Below, piece by piece: positions 16,636 through 25,375 of a DNA stretch of 33,788 bases. The stretch's first letter is position 1; each line of letters starts with the position of its first letter. This DNA comes from Balneolia bacterium. Its GTDB lineage: Bacteria; Bacteroidota; Rhodothermia; Balneolales; Cyclonatronaceae. The notes under the pieces were generated by a model, which had not been told where the DNA came from, made no database searches, and was given only the letters and a program-made list of their open reading frames with translations. Made by a program: the position numbers and the translations under genes. The stretch covers positions 1 through 33,788 of the forward strand of contig PWID01000121.1 of the NCBI GenBank assembly GCA_003555145.1, read 5' to 3'.

Positions 16636-19600
16636 TTATCGAATGATTACAAGTCGTTCAATTTTTTCCTCTGTCATACGCCCGTTTGCTCCATCGGTAC
16701 GTACGCGAAGATGGTATAAATAAGTTCCGGCTGCCAGACGGTTGTGGTCGTCGTCGCGGCCTGTCCATTCAAACATCTCCAGATTTCCGGTAGCAATCCG
16801 GCTTTCCCGGATTTGTGCGACGGGTCTTCCGGAAAGCGTATAAATACGAATAAACACATCCAGAGGCTGCCCCAGCGCCTGATTGTGTTCAAAAGCAAAC
16901 CTTGTGAAGTTATTCATCGGGTTTGGGTAATTATACACGTTTCTGATCGTAAGTTCATCACCGCCGGATACATCAAAAAAGATTTCTGATTCCCCGACAT
17001 TGTTGAAGACATCCCACACGCGAACGCTCATGGAATAGCTTCCGTCGCTTAGATTATCCAGTGGATACTCGATTTGTCCACGGGTGAAATCATCTAGCTC
17101 ACTGGAATAGAAGTCATTAAGAATAAACGTTTGTTCCTGCTGTGGATTGTCCTGATTGCGTAATATACCGATTATTTCATGCCCCACACCGGCTCCGGTA
17201 GTGTTTACGCCACCTTCGCTAAATACGTTTACATACAGCATGGGATCAGAATTTACCAGCGATCCGTTCACAAAATTATCGTCGTTCAGGTAGACATCCA
17301 GCTCCGGGCCGTCAAAAATATTTTCAGCGTCTTCATTAATCCCGTTCAGGTAGAACTGGGAAAATGAGCCGGCTGCATCAGTTCGGGTAGGATTCACTCC
17401 ATATACGTGTATACGCGCGAGCGAATCGGAATAAGCAATATCCTTAGGTACAATAAATTCAGTGCTGAATTCGCCATTGGTAATGCTTACCCGGCCGTTA
17501 AAAAGTACATCGTTCTGTACACGGAATCCGCAGCCTGGTAAAAGGTTACAGGTTACGTCCGGGTTGGGCAGAGATTCGAGACGGGAAGCATCAAATACGC
17601 GCACAAAGCCTTCACCATTAAACTGTGTATCGACCATCCCATTGGCATCGCTTACCTGACCGGTAATGCTTACACGGTCCAGCGATCGTATTTGAAGCGG
17701 GCCTTCGCTGAAGTCGCTTATTCCGTTGATACCAGTAATCTCGATTTTCTTTTCTGGAAGCCCCATGGTCATGGCCGGATCACCAAGCAGTACAAACTTA
17801 CGGCTGTTGATGCGGTTTGAGTTGGCAGCCTCATTATTTGCTGCTACAAAGTTCTTGGTATTTTTGAACACCTGGCCAATCGTTTTATTGGTACCGTCAG
17901 GATTTCGCTCAACCATCTGCCGGGTAAGCTCGATATGCAGGGCAAAGTTGTTATCCTGACCCACATTCGGGCTGCTGCTGGTAAACACCACACGCGATGT
18001 TGTTAACGAAGCAACCGCCCCGCCGTTGGTGTGGTTTATGAGCTTTTCTGCACCTGAGAAGTCAACGTTATCATCATAACGCCCAAATGAACAGGTAGCC
18101 GTTACCATAATGAACGGTCTGTTCTTGTTGGTAAGCCTCGGAATATCCGACGACTGAAATAAGCGCTGCTGGGTGAGCTGCTGCTCGCTCCCGTGTCCGG
18201 AGAAGTGAAGGGTGAGGGTACCGTTGTTAATTTGATTTACCAGAGCCGTGGTGGCCTGTGGTACACGCTGGCCGGCCGGAGTGTTCTCAACCGGATAGCT
18301 GAACTGGTACAATTTGCGCACCCGGATTCCGCTGTCATCCTCATCGATAGTTTCGGCCGTGAAGTCGGCGTTGAATGTATGAAGATCGCGGTCGTTGCTT
18401 TGTCCGTTTACGTTATCATCAGCCGTGAAAGTAAAAAGAGTGCGCCAGTCGCCGGCCTGCTCAAGGTTTTCAAATGCTATTACCTTATCGACCATGTTGT
18501 TGGCCTGATCCAGATTTTGCACCGGGAAACGCCCAATCTGGATATCCAGACGGTTGTTCTGATCCTGACGTCTCCAGGACCCTTCATCATCACCTAAGAA
18601 CGCAAAGAAATCGTCGCTGCCGTAGGTGTCGACTCTGGATAGGTTATCATTATCCACATAATGCTGAAAGTTGAAGACCAGGTTCTGCATGGGCGAACTT
18701 TCTATGCCTTTATAATCGAAGGTAGCGTTACCAAACAGAACGAGATATTTGGGCATTAGCTCATCATCCAGCCCTGCAAGATCATACAGGTACTTCATGA
18801 AATCGCGAATGGCTACGGGATCGGCTACTCCGCCGTTAAATTCATTAAAAATTTGTCTCTGGGTTACTATTAACGGGCGAAGACCGTTTCGGGCAGCGCG
18901 ATAATCGGCAAGTCTCTGAGCTGCATCAACCATGGACTCATGAGTTACGATTATGTAATCCGGATAAAAATTAGTGCCGCTCAGATTCTGATTGGCAATC
19001 TGGCTTCCCATGGCCGGGGTAAGAAAACGTGTTGCAGCAATTAGTTGCCGCCCCGGGCTGTACAGGTATCGGGCCGACCAGTTGTTTCCGCTGCCTTCAG
19101 CAGGAATAAGAACCGGGTTCGCGGGGTTCGTAACGTCCATTACAAGCGGTGCCGAACTGAACCCATTAAAAACATAGCGCGCAATCTGGTTGGTGCTTTC
19201 TGAATTATCTGGCGACAAGAACTCCAGAATGCCGTTGTTCGGAGCCAGAAGACGGGTGGCACGTACATGTATAAAATCAACCCAGCCTCTGGAATCCGGT
19301 GAAGTAGGGCTATACTGAGCCTGAATCTGAATGCGGTCGTTCTCAAGATTCACATTGTTTAGTTGCCGGGTGATGTTACCCAGGTTGGCCGCACGCCCTG
19401 TGGCAGAAATAAGATTTGTTATAGGGGCTATGGTGATAGAACCCGCATTCTGACTGCCGCGTGTAAAACTAAACGAAGAAGAGGTTCTGGATCGTGCACC
19501 CATTCGTGCACGGAACTCAATATCGCTGCCTTGTACGAAGCCGGCCAGGGTATCTGTAAAAACGGTCTGATCCCGGAATTCAGGCGTAAAGAGCTGACCA

Positions 19601-20604
19601 AACCAAAAGGTACCAGATCGCTGCTGGGATTCGGGCATATATAAATCCTGCTCAAGCCACCTGAAATCACGGAATTGAGTAATGTCCTGCGTTACAGAAC
19701 CGGAGGCCTGAAAAGGTGCAAGACGAAGGCCCTGCTCCTGGCCAACCGTAATGAACACATAGTTCTGAGTGTCGTAGGCGTGCAGGTTATGATCCCATTC
19801 CAGGGTGGAAGGATTAAAAATGCGCTGATTTATATCGTTTGCGTAAAAAACGACGGCATCTCCACTGCCAAAGTTTCCGTCCGACTCGCCTTCCACAATT
19901 ACCGGTATCTGAGCGAATGACGGGCGTTCGTCGGCGTTGGCTTTTGGAAGCTCATATCCCGGGGTGCCCCAAACCTGGATATTTCTCGGATCGATACTAT
20001 CGGTATTAATACCAAGATCTCTGAGGTAGGTTCTGTTTAGGCGATAGATGCCATTTTTGCCAATAGGAATACGGTACCATGTACCGCTGCTAAGCGGGTG
20101 TGACTGGGCGGACTGTGTTCGTGCAGCAGCTTCGGAAGCGCGGCGAGACCAGGTCTGATCGTTGTAAACGCGAATTCTGATGTTGCGAGCTACCAGGAAA
20201 CTACTGCTGTCGTTCAGATCCTGGCGCGAAACATGCAGCATCAGCGTAGACTGGTACTGCTTTCTGTATTCGTGCACCGGACTTGCCGAAACGAGTGGCT
20301 CGGACGTAGATGGTATGATGGCCATCAGGTCTTCGTCTGAACCAATCTGTTGGTTCGCAAGCTGAGGACTGCTGGTTCGTACGATATCCTGCTGCAAAAT
20401 TCTGTAGCGAAGTTCGCCTTCACGAGAAGGAACATTCAGGAATTGGGGAGCCGCAATTTTGAGGCTGTCGTTGCGATACTCGTAATCGGTAAACTCAGAG
20501 GTTTCCTGTATGATGCGAAACTGCTGTGCATGTAATTCGACTGATGCCAGTCCGGTTAACATCAACAGAATAAATGCGCGAAGTAAGATGTGCACGGTAT
20601 TCAA
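16636..20604 (-). CDS. porU: Type IX secretion sortase PorU (C25 gingipain-like)
   Basis: Protein of 1322 residues. PorU cleaves the C-terminal sorting domain of T9SS cargo and links cargo to the cell surface. Signal peptide about 1-26 (SVELHA). An N-terminal beta domain precedes the C25 cysteine-protease domain (about 545-940). The catalytic His lies in LHFSGHGSEQQ (H804) and the catalytic Cys in MVTATCSFGRYD (C838, codon 18091-18093). Both are intact. The last ~99 residues (from Y1224, YNYPNPMNNFTRF) form its own FlgD-like/T9SS C-terminal domain, as PorU proteins usually keep. The start codon is TTG (20602-20604) or the GTG three codons later; no ATG fits. It probably heads the block running down to 7628. 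Confidence 0.92.
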   Translation of the reverse strand: MNTVHILLRAFILLMLTGLASVELHAQQFRIIQETSEFTDYEYRNDSLKIAAPQFLNVPSREGELRYRILQQDIVRTSSPQLANQQIGSDEDLMAIIPSTSEPLVSASPVHEYRKQYQSTLMLHVSRQDLNDSSSFLVARNIRIRVYNDQTWSRRASEAAARTQSAQSHPLSSGTWYRIPIGKNGIYRLNRTYLRDLGINTDSIDPRNIQVWGTPGYELPKANADERPSFAQIPVIVEGESDGNFGSGDAVVFYANDINQRIFNPSTLEWDHNLHAYDTQNYVFITVGQEQGLRLAPFQASGSVTQDITQFRDFRWLEQDLYMPESQQRSGTFWFGQLFTPEFRDQTVFTDTLAGFVQGSDIEFRARMGARSRTSSSFSFTRGSQNAGSITIAPITNLISATGRAANLGNITRQLNNVNLENDRIQIQAQYSPTSPDSRGWVDFIHVRATRLLAPNNGILEFLSPDNSESTNQIARYVFNGFSSAPLVMDVTNPANPVLIPAEGSGNNWSARYLYSPGRQLIAATRFLTPAMGSQIANQNLSGTNFYPDYIIVTHESMVDAAQRLADYRAARNGLRPLIVTQRQIFNEFNGGVADPVAIRDFMKYLYDLAGLDDELMPKYLVLFGNATFDYKGIESSPMQNLVFNFQHYVDNDNLSRVDTYGSDDFFAFLGDDEGSWRRQDQNNRLDIQIGRFPVQNLDQANNMVDKVIAFENLEQAGDWRTLFTFTADDNVNGQSNDRDLHTFNADFTAETIDEDDSGIRVRKLYQFSYPVENTPAGQRVPQATTALVNQINNGTLTLHFSGHGSEQQLTQQRLFQSSDIPRLTNKNRPFIMVTATCSFGRYDDNVDFSGAEKLINHTNGGAVASLTTSRVVFTSSSPNVGQDNNFALHIELTRQMVERNPDGTNKTIGQVFKNTKNFVAANNEAANSNRINSRKFVLLGDPAMTMGLPEKKIEITGINGISDFSEGPLQIRSLDRVSITGQVSDANGMVDTQFNGEGFVRVFDASRLESLPNPDVTCNLLPGCGFRVQNDVLFNGRVSITNGEFSTEFIVPKDIAYSDSLARIHVYGVNPTRTDAAGSFSQFYLNGINEDAENIFDGPELDVYLNDDNFVNGSLVNSDPMLYVNVFSEGGVNTTGAGVGHEIIGILRNQDNPQQEQTFILNDFYSSELDDFTRGQIEYPLDNLSDGSYSMSVRVWDVFNNVGESEIFFDVSGGDELTIRNVYNYPNPMNNFTRFAFEHNQALGQPLDVFIRIYTLSGRPVAQIRESRIATGNLEMFEWTGRDDDHNRLAAGTYLYHLRVRTDGANGRMTEEKIERLVIIR

Positions 20605-20872
20605 TTTCAGAGCGTGAATTAAAGGTTCTGCTTTGCGACGGAGAAGCTGAATTAAACTCAGTCTCCAAAATAGTGAAAGTAAATGTAAACAGTTATGTAA
20701 CGTATGTCGCGATAAACCGGCTCTTTTTGAAAATTAGTGCTTAAAGATGGGACCGTAAAAATACCTTTACAACCCTATAAAAGCAAATGGATTAAATGAG
20801 TAAACCCTCTTCTTAGTACAATGTTCCCGCCGGTTAAAAAAAGATGTGCTTATTTCTTAAAAAAGCATCCAC
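20605..20872. other. Intergenic region upstream of porU
   Basis: This is the only stretch over 300 bases without a gene, counted with the adjoining terminator (20605-20930). It is A/T-rich and must hold the porU promoter. On the minus strand the frame of porU is open for some distance upstream but offers no ATG. I find no exact TTTG...TAnnTTTG promoter; a near match CTATTTTGG lies around 20665-20675. No RNA gene or repeat is visible. Confidence 0.5.
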
Positions 20873-20907
20873 AAAAAATAAGCCCGGTCCTTTTTAAGAC
20901 CGGGCTT
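20873..20907 (-). terminator. Rho-independent terminator after the thiolase gene
   Basis: On the minus strand, a perfect 10-bp G/C-rich stem AAGCCCGGTC/GACCGGGCTT (20880-20889/20898-20907, 8-base loop) is followed by AT and then six T. It lies 24 bases after the thiolase stop and ends the PLP enzyme-lipoprotein-thiolase transcript. Confidence 0.88.
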
Positions 20908-20930
20908 AAATTCAGTCGGTTAGAAAAGGT

Positions 20931-22109
20931 TTAAATCATCTCAACCGTAATGGCAGATGCACCCCCGCCGCCGTTACAAATGCCGGCGCAGCCTTTTTTG
21001 CCACCAGTGCGCTTCAGAGCGTGCAGCAGCGTAACAATAATGCGGGCACCAGAGCAGCCAATGGGGTGGCCAATACTCACAGCTCCGCCGTGAATATTCA
21101 CCTTGGCCGGATCAAGTTTAAGCAGCTGATTGTTAGCGATAGAGACTACAGCAAAAGCTTCATTAATTTCAAACAGGTCTACATCTTCGGTCGAGTAACC
21201 CGCTCTTTTGAGCGCGATTGGAATGGCATCGGCCGGGGCGGTCGTAAACCACTCGGGATCCTTGGCAGCGCTTGCCTGCCCTGTAATACGGGCAATAGGA
21301 GTGAGGCCAAGCTCTTTGGCTTTGTCTTCACTCATAACCAAAAGCGCTGCAGCACCGTCGTTTATAGAGCTGGCGTTCGCAGCCGTAATGGTTCCATCTT
21401 TCTGGAATACAGGGCGAAGTCCGGGGATTTTATCAAAGTTAACCCGGCTAACCTCTTCATCGGCTTCAACTTTGGTTACGTTACCTTTGCGGTCTTTTAC
21501 GTTAATTGGAATTATTTCATCGTTGAACCAGCCTTCATTGGTTGCCTTTTGAGCTCGCTTGTAGGATTCGATAGCAAAATTATCCTGATCTTCACGGCCA
21601 ATGTTCATTTCACGGGCTGTAATTTCGCCGGCGTTACCCATATGGAAATCGTTGTACACATCCCACAAACCGTCTTTAATGATGCCGTCTAAAGCCTGCG
21701 TATGGCCTAGTTTTGCGCCATTACGCTCTTTGGGAAGATAGTAAGGTACATTGCTCATGCTTTCCATACCACCGGCCACGATTACGTCGGCTTCGCCTGT
21801 CTGTATTTGGTTCACGGCCATCATCACAGCTTTCATACCGGAGGCACAAACTTTGTTGACCGTTGTGGATGGCGTGTTCTTATCTAATCCTGCTTTTAAT
21901 GCTGCCTGTCTCGCAGGCGCCTGACCAATCCCGGCAGTGAGCACACAGCCCATAATAACTTCCTGCACATCTTTGGGTCTGCAGTTTGTTTTCTTAAGCA
22001 GACCGGTGATGGCCGCTGCGCCTAGTTCGGGCGCTGTGAAAGATGAAAGGCTTCCGCCAAATGACCCTAAGGGCGTTCTGTATGCGCCCACAATGACTAC
22101 ATTTTTCAT
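20931..22109 (-). CDS. Acetyl-CoA C-acetyltransferase (biosynthetic-type thiolase)
   Basis: Thiolase of 392 residues, condensing two acetyl-CoA to acetoacetyl-CoA or the reverse. The nucleophile is C88 in NKVCASGMKA. The second active-site pair is H348 (GGAVSIGHPIGCSGAR) and C378 (CAGICNGGGGAS). NEAF (INEAFAVVS) is present. These residues fall at almost the same positions as in Zoogloea PhaA (Cys89, His348, Cys378), so length and register are normal. It could serve beta-oxidation, ketone/leucine metabolism or polyhydroxyalkanoate precursor supply; no neighbour decides this. The ATG at 22107-22109 lies 48 bases after the small lipoprotein gene, so it is probably the last gene of that transcript. 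Confidence 0.94.
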   Translation of the reverse strand: MKNVVIVGAYRTPLGSFGGSLSSFTAPELGAAAITGLLKKTNCRPKDVQEVIMGCVLTAGIGQAPARQAALKAGLDKNTPSTTVNKVCASGMKAVMMAVNQIQTGEADVIVAGGMESMSNVPYYLPKERNGAKLGHTQALDGIIKDGLWDVYNDFHMGNAGEITAREMNIGREDQDNFAIESYKRAQKATNEGWFNDEIIPINVKDRKGNVTKVEADEEVSRVNFDKIPGLRPVFQKDGTITAANASSINDGAAALLVMSEDKAKELGLTPIARITGQASAAKDPEWFTTAPADAIPIALKRAGYSTEDVDLFEINEAFAVVSIANNQLLKLDPAKVNIHGGAVSIGHPIGCSGARIIVTLLHALKRTGGKKGCAGICNGGGGASAITVEMI

Positions 22110-22157
22110 AAATGATTTATTAATATAAGTTTATGTTATTTATAATAGATAGCTATT

Positions 22158-22697
22158 CTAGAGATCGGATTCGTCTCTCCAGGATCTCAGCTGCCAGTTA
22201 TCGGTCGAATCTTCTCTGGCAAGAATGAAATTTACAGCGCCGTCGGTCCGTATTAAATCGGCCGCTTCAAGCACTACGGTTAAGTCGAATCTCCGGATTA
22301 CCTGAGCCCGGTCTTTATCTGCGTTAACGTCTTGCGAAATAATATTATTCCACTGTATACGAATATCTCTGCTGTTAATAAAGAGACGGTAGGTACTGCT
22401 CATTTCCTCGCTGCGCCCCCAGCTGATATCCACATTGTTGTCGTAATCGCGGTAGGTAAAGGTAAAGTCCGATGCTATCAGCGGTCCGTAAAGCGTGGTA
22501 TCGCGCAGCTGATAAGCATTTTGAAAACGGGTAAAAAAACCTTCAATAGTCGAAGGGTCACCCAGAAGTGTTTCAAACGGATCCCCCTCCTCGGCCCCCG
22601 GGGCAAATGGATTCCAGCATCCCAACCCAACAAGGGCCAGAACAGCCAACCCAAACCAGGTAAGTACAGGAGCTCGGTATGAGGCGGATTCGTTCAA
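22158..22697 (-). CDS. Small lipoprotein, possibly NTF2-like
   Basis: Protein of 179 residues. A hydrophobic N-terminus (WFGLAVLALVGLGC) ends in a lipobox with Cys at about residue 27, so it is a lipid-anchored envelope protein. The mature part begins with a helix (IEGFFTRFQNAYQLRDTTLYGPLI), then strands with FTFTYRDYDN, IRIQWNNI and a final WQLRSWRDE. This order resembles SnoaL/NTF2-like cone folds, but the similarity is only by eye. The start is a TTG at 22695-22697; no ATG or GTG precedes the signal segment. It lies 33 bases after the PLP enzyme stop, in the same frame, and 48 before the thiolase, so all three are likely cotranscribed. Function unknown. Confidence 0.7.
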   Translation of the reverse strand: MNESASYRAPVLTWFGLAVLALVGLGCWNPFAPGAEEGDPFETLLGDPSTIEGFFTRFQNAYQLRDTTLYGPLIASDFTFTYRDYDNNVDISWGRSEEMSSTYRLFINSRDIRIQWNNIISQDVNADKDRAQVIRRFDLTVVLEAADLIRTDGAVNFILAREDSTDNWQLRSWRDESDL

Positions 22698-22730
22698 ATA
22701 GTTATATCCAATATTGTATGGCTTATAGTT

Positions 22731-23876
22731 CTAAACAGATTTGAAAGCTTTTTCAAGATCTTCTATCAAATCATCGCCGTCTTCAATACCAACTGAAAGG
22801 CGAATTAATGAGTCGTTCAGGCCGGCTTTTCTGCGTACTTCAGCAGGAATAGAACCGTGTGTCATGGTGGCCGGATGGCTTATCAGCGATTCCACACCGC
22901 CGAGACTTTCAGCCAGCGTAAACAGCTTCGTGTTCTTCATGAAGGTATGAGCAGACTCGATATCGTCTGTTTTCAGAGTGAAGGAAACCATCCCTCCGAA
23001 ATCTTTCATCTGTTTTTTAGCAATTTCATGTCCGGGATGATCTTCAAAACCCGGGTAGCGCACGTTTTTGACCTTAGGATGATTTTTCAGGTGATGCGCA
23101 ATCTTCCTGGCATTTTCGCAGGTCCGTTCCATACGAACTGCCAGCGTTTTGATGCCACGCAGCGTGAGGTATGAATCCATCGGCCCGGGTACACCGCCGG
23201 TAGTTTTAACCTGAAAGAGCAGGTTATCCATAATTTCTTTGTTGGAAGTTGCTACTGCTCCGCCAATTACATCCGAATGACCACCTAAATATTTGGTTGT
23301 GGAATGCATTACGGCATCAGCGCCGAGCTCGAGCGGACGCTGCAGGTACGATGATGCAAACGTGTTATCCACTACGGTCAGAATTTTTTTTGCCTTTGCC
23401 AAATCGGTCAGCGCCTTAATATCCACGATGTTCAACAGCGGGTTGGTCGGCGTTTCAATCCAAAAGAGCTTCGTTTCTTCATTGATGGCATCACGTACGT
23501 TTTCGATGCTGGTCATATCCGTAAATGTGAAACGAATTCCAAAAGGTTCAAAAACCTGAGTGAAAAGACGGTATGTACCACCGTATAAATCGTTGGAGGC
23601 AATAATGTGATCACCCGGACGAAACATCTTTATGATGGCGTCCATGGCCGCGCAGCCACTTGCAAAGCAGGCGCAGTTATCGGCTCCTTCCAGGCCGGCT
23701 ATCATCTTTTCGAGTGCCGTGCGTGTAGGATTACCAACCCGGGCATAATCGTAGCCTTTATTTACATCAGGAGCTTCCTGCGCATAGGTTGAGGTTTGAA
23801 AAATAGGTGGCATTACCGCGCCTGATGTTTCTTCCGGCGCCTGACCTGCATGTATTACTTTTGAATTGAACTTCAT
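22731..23876 (-). CDS. Cystathionine gamma-synthase/gamma-lyase family PLP enzyme
   Basis: Enzyme of 381 residues of the Cys/Met metabolism PLP family, acting in transsulfuration between cysteine and homocysteine. The PLP lysine is K195 in MHSTTKYLGGHSD. YDYARVGNPTRTALE (residues 42-56, phosphate-binding Tyr/Arg), ASGCAAMDAI, DNTFASSYLQRP and the late ESLGGVESLISHPATMTH motif are all present. Sequence alone does not separate the synthase, gamma-lyase and beta-lyase. The Glu in LGGVESL is shared by synthases and gamma-lyases and argues against a beta-lyase. Start ATG at 23874-23876. A structured leader lies 48 bases upstream. It heads a probable three-gene transcript. Confidence 0.92.
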   Translation of the reverse strand: MKFNSKVIHAGQAPEETSGAVMPPIFQTSTYAQEAPDVNKGYDYARVGNPTRTALEKMIAGLEGADNCACFASGCAAMDAIIKMFRPGDHIIASNDLYGGTYRLFTQVFEPFGIRFTFTDMTSIENVRDAINEETKLFWIETPTNPLLNIVDIKALTDLAKAKKILTVVDNTFASSYLQRPLELGADAVMHSTTKYLGGHSDVIGGAVATSNKEIMDNLLFQVKTTGGVPGPMDSYLTLRGIKTLAVRMERTCENARKIAHHLKNHPKVKNVRYPGFEDHPGHEIAKKQMKDFGGMVSFTLKTDDIESAHTFMKNTKLFTLAESLGGVESLISHPATMTHGSIPAEVRRKAGLNDSLIRLSVGIEDGDDLIEDLEKAFKSV

Positions 23877-23920
23877 TAAATATAGTGTCCTTTAATAGTA
23901 GAGTGATGAATCGCATCTTT

Positions 23921-24003
23921 ATGCCCGCCGGTTCAGGCAGATTTTGCTGAAACCATAAAAAGACCAGACCAATACGAACCGCTCAATAGCGGTGTGGCGG
24001 GAT
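23921..24003 (-). promoter_or_regulatory. Structured 5' leader of the PLP-enzyme operon (candidate riboregulator)
   Basis: On the minus strand three helices nest as a three-way junction. The closing stem P1 pairs CCCGCC and GGCGGG (23996-24001 with 23924-23929), extended by AT pairs with one bulged base. P2 is a 6-bp hairpin with a 4-base loop (23978-23993). P3 pairs GGTTTCAG with CTGAACC with one bulge (23930-23954) and abuts P1 directly. A 23-base strand joins P2 to P3. The leader also contains a 7-codon frame MVSAKSA (starting in P3). I could not match it to the SAM-I or SAM-II consensus. Position before a sulfur amino-acid gene makes a metabolite sensor plausible, but this is inference. 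Confidence 0.4.
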
Positions 24004-24060
24004 GTCGAATCTTTATTTGTTAAGATACAAAGTTGAGTCCAGCTATTGAAATACTGTACA

Positions 24061-24104
24061 AACAGAACAGGCCCGTATCAGTTGAGATACGGGCCTGTTC
24101 TGTT
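24061..24104 (-). terminator. Long hairpin terminator after the TPR lipoprotein pair
   Basis: Perfect 19-bp arms (24061-24079 and 24086-24104) surround a 6-base loop, with a G/C-rich core GGCCCGTATC. Read on the minus strand the 3' arm ends CTGTTCTGTTTGT, a T-rich tail rather than a pure T-tract. It lies 24 bases after the stop of the downstream TPR gene and upstream of nothing on plus. Confidence 0.75.
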
Positions 24105-24127
24105 AAACCTAAGCTAATTTTTGAAGC

Positions 24128-25345
24128 CTATAAAGCAGTAGCATTGGCACGGGCAATGCGGGCTTCATCTTCCATTTCAAGCAGATCATAAACATCTGCC
24201 AAAGCGAGCCAAACCTGCTGATTGGCAGGATCCTGCTCAGACAACAGTTCAAGGTGATTCAAACTTTGGTAGAGATGGTCAGCTATAGACAGCTCCCGCT
24301 CGTCGGAGGCAAGAAAAGGAAAATCGGCGTAAAGAGTGCTTAAACGTAAAGCAAGATTACGGTGGTACAGACCTACAGTCTGGTTTGCAAGCAGATGATC
24401 CTGATTGAGAACCAGCGCGGCTTCGAACTCAGACTCTGCAGCTCTGAGATCCGCCATGGCAGAATCGAAAAACTGTTCGTTTTCGTCCCGGTTGTTGCTG
24501 GAATTGATTTCATTAAGCGTATCCATTGCGCTCAGCGCAAGTATACGCCCGTAGCCAAGCTTGCTTTCCACAGTTTGTGCATCGAGACGGCTAAGTCGTT
24601 CAAGTATTGCAAATGCTTCATCGGCGCGGTCGAGTTCCAGCAGAGCGTTAGCGAGCCCCCTTCCGGAGTTGATAAGCCCTTGTCCGTCGTTCCATGATTC
24701 ATAAAGCACTGGGACAGCTTTTTCAAATTCGTACTCCTGTACGTACAGGTATCCTAAAGCGGCAATATGCCTGCCGGCAGCAACGCCGTTTTGGTACATG
24801 CCTTCCAGGGCTGAGATAGCCAAATCTGTTTCGCCCATTTCGTAGTAGAGCTCAAAGAGCATGTCGTAAACACGAGGCTCATCTGAACGGATAATTCGGG
24901 CATTTTCAAGATGCGAAGCAGCCGTCATGCGACTGGAGTTATCAAGATACTCTCCGCTGGCGAGGATGTTTTCTGCAGCGTCGTCTTCGGCCTTGAACCT
25001 TTCCGAACGAAGCTCGGAAGAGCGACTGTAGATTTCGTTTTGCTGCTCAGAATTTGCCGTTTCCCGGGCTTTTTGGAGAGCTTCAATCATATCTGTGTAA
25101 AGACCAGAGCGATCCGCCGGCTGGTAATTGCGAGACATCTCGGCTATAATTTCGGCTTTAAGCAGATGGGCTCCGGCGTTATCCGAATTTTCTGATGTGG
25201 CTCTGTTGGCTGCTCGAAGAGCCTCGGATAGGTTATCTCCTTGTCGGAGATTTTCAGCCCTGTCGATATGAGAGGTCTGAGAACAGGCAAAAAAGAACCC
25301 GAAGGCCATGACAAGCACAGCCATTCGGGTGAGTTGATTCAGCAT
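24128..25345 (-). CDS. TPR-repeat lipoprotein (downstream paralogue)
   Basis: Protein of 405 residues. The signal peptide ends in FFFAC (Cys at about 21), giving a lipid-anchored protein. The rest is helical with tetratricopeptide-like repeats, for example residues about 35-65 (ALRAANRATSENSDNAGAHL), a central LYYEMGETDLAISALEGM and a C-terminal ALADVYDLLEMEDEARIARAN. TPR arrays bind other proteins, so an envelope assembly or scaffold role is likely, but no partner is known. It shares its layout and several stretches with the gene just upstream (30-base gap), so the two arose by tandem duplication. Composition is acidic (many Asp/Glu). Confidence 0.82.
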   Translation of the reverse strand: MLNQLTRMAVLVMAFGFFFACSQTSHIDRAENLRQGDNLSEALRAANRATSENSDNAGAHLLKAEIIAEMSRNYQPADRSGLYTDMIEALQKARETANSEQQNEIYSRSSELRSERFKAEDDAAENILASGEYLDNSSRMTAASHLENARIIRSDEPRVYDMLFELYYEMGETDLAISALEGMYQNGVAAGRHIAALGYLYVQEYEFEKAVPVLYESWNDGQGLINSGRGLANALLELDRADEAFAILERLSRLDAQTVESKLGYGRILALSAMDTLNEINSSNNRDENEQFFDSAMADLRAAESEFEAALVLNQDHLLANQTVGLYHRNLALRLSTLYADFPFLASDERELSIADHLYQSLNHLELLSEQDPANQQVWLALADVYDLLEMEDEARIARANATAL

Positions 25346-25375
25346 AAATGTAGTTATAAAAAACGTATGTAGTGT

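Noticed and set aside
21021-21692. 223-codon plus-strand frame
   Set aside because: Antisense shadow of the thiolase; no recognisable domain.
23921-24060. Known SAM riboswitch upstream of the PLP enzyme
   Set aside because: No GAGGGA core of SAM-I and no SAM-II pseudoknot consensus could be seen; only the generic structure is reported.
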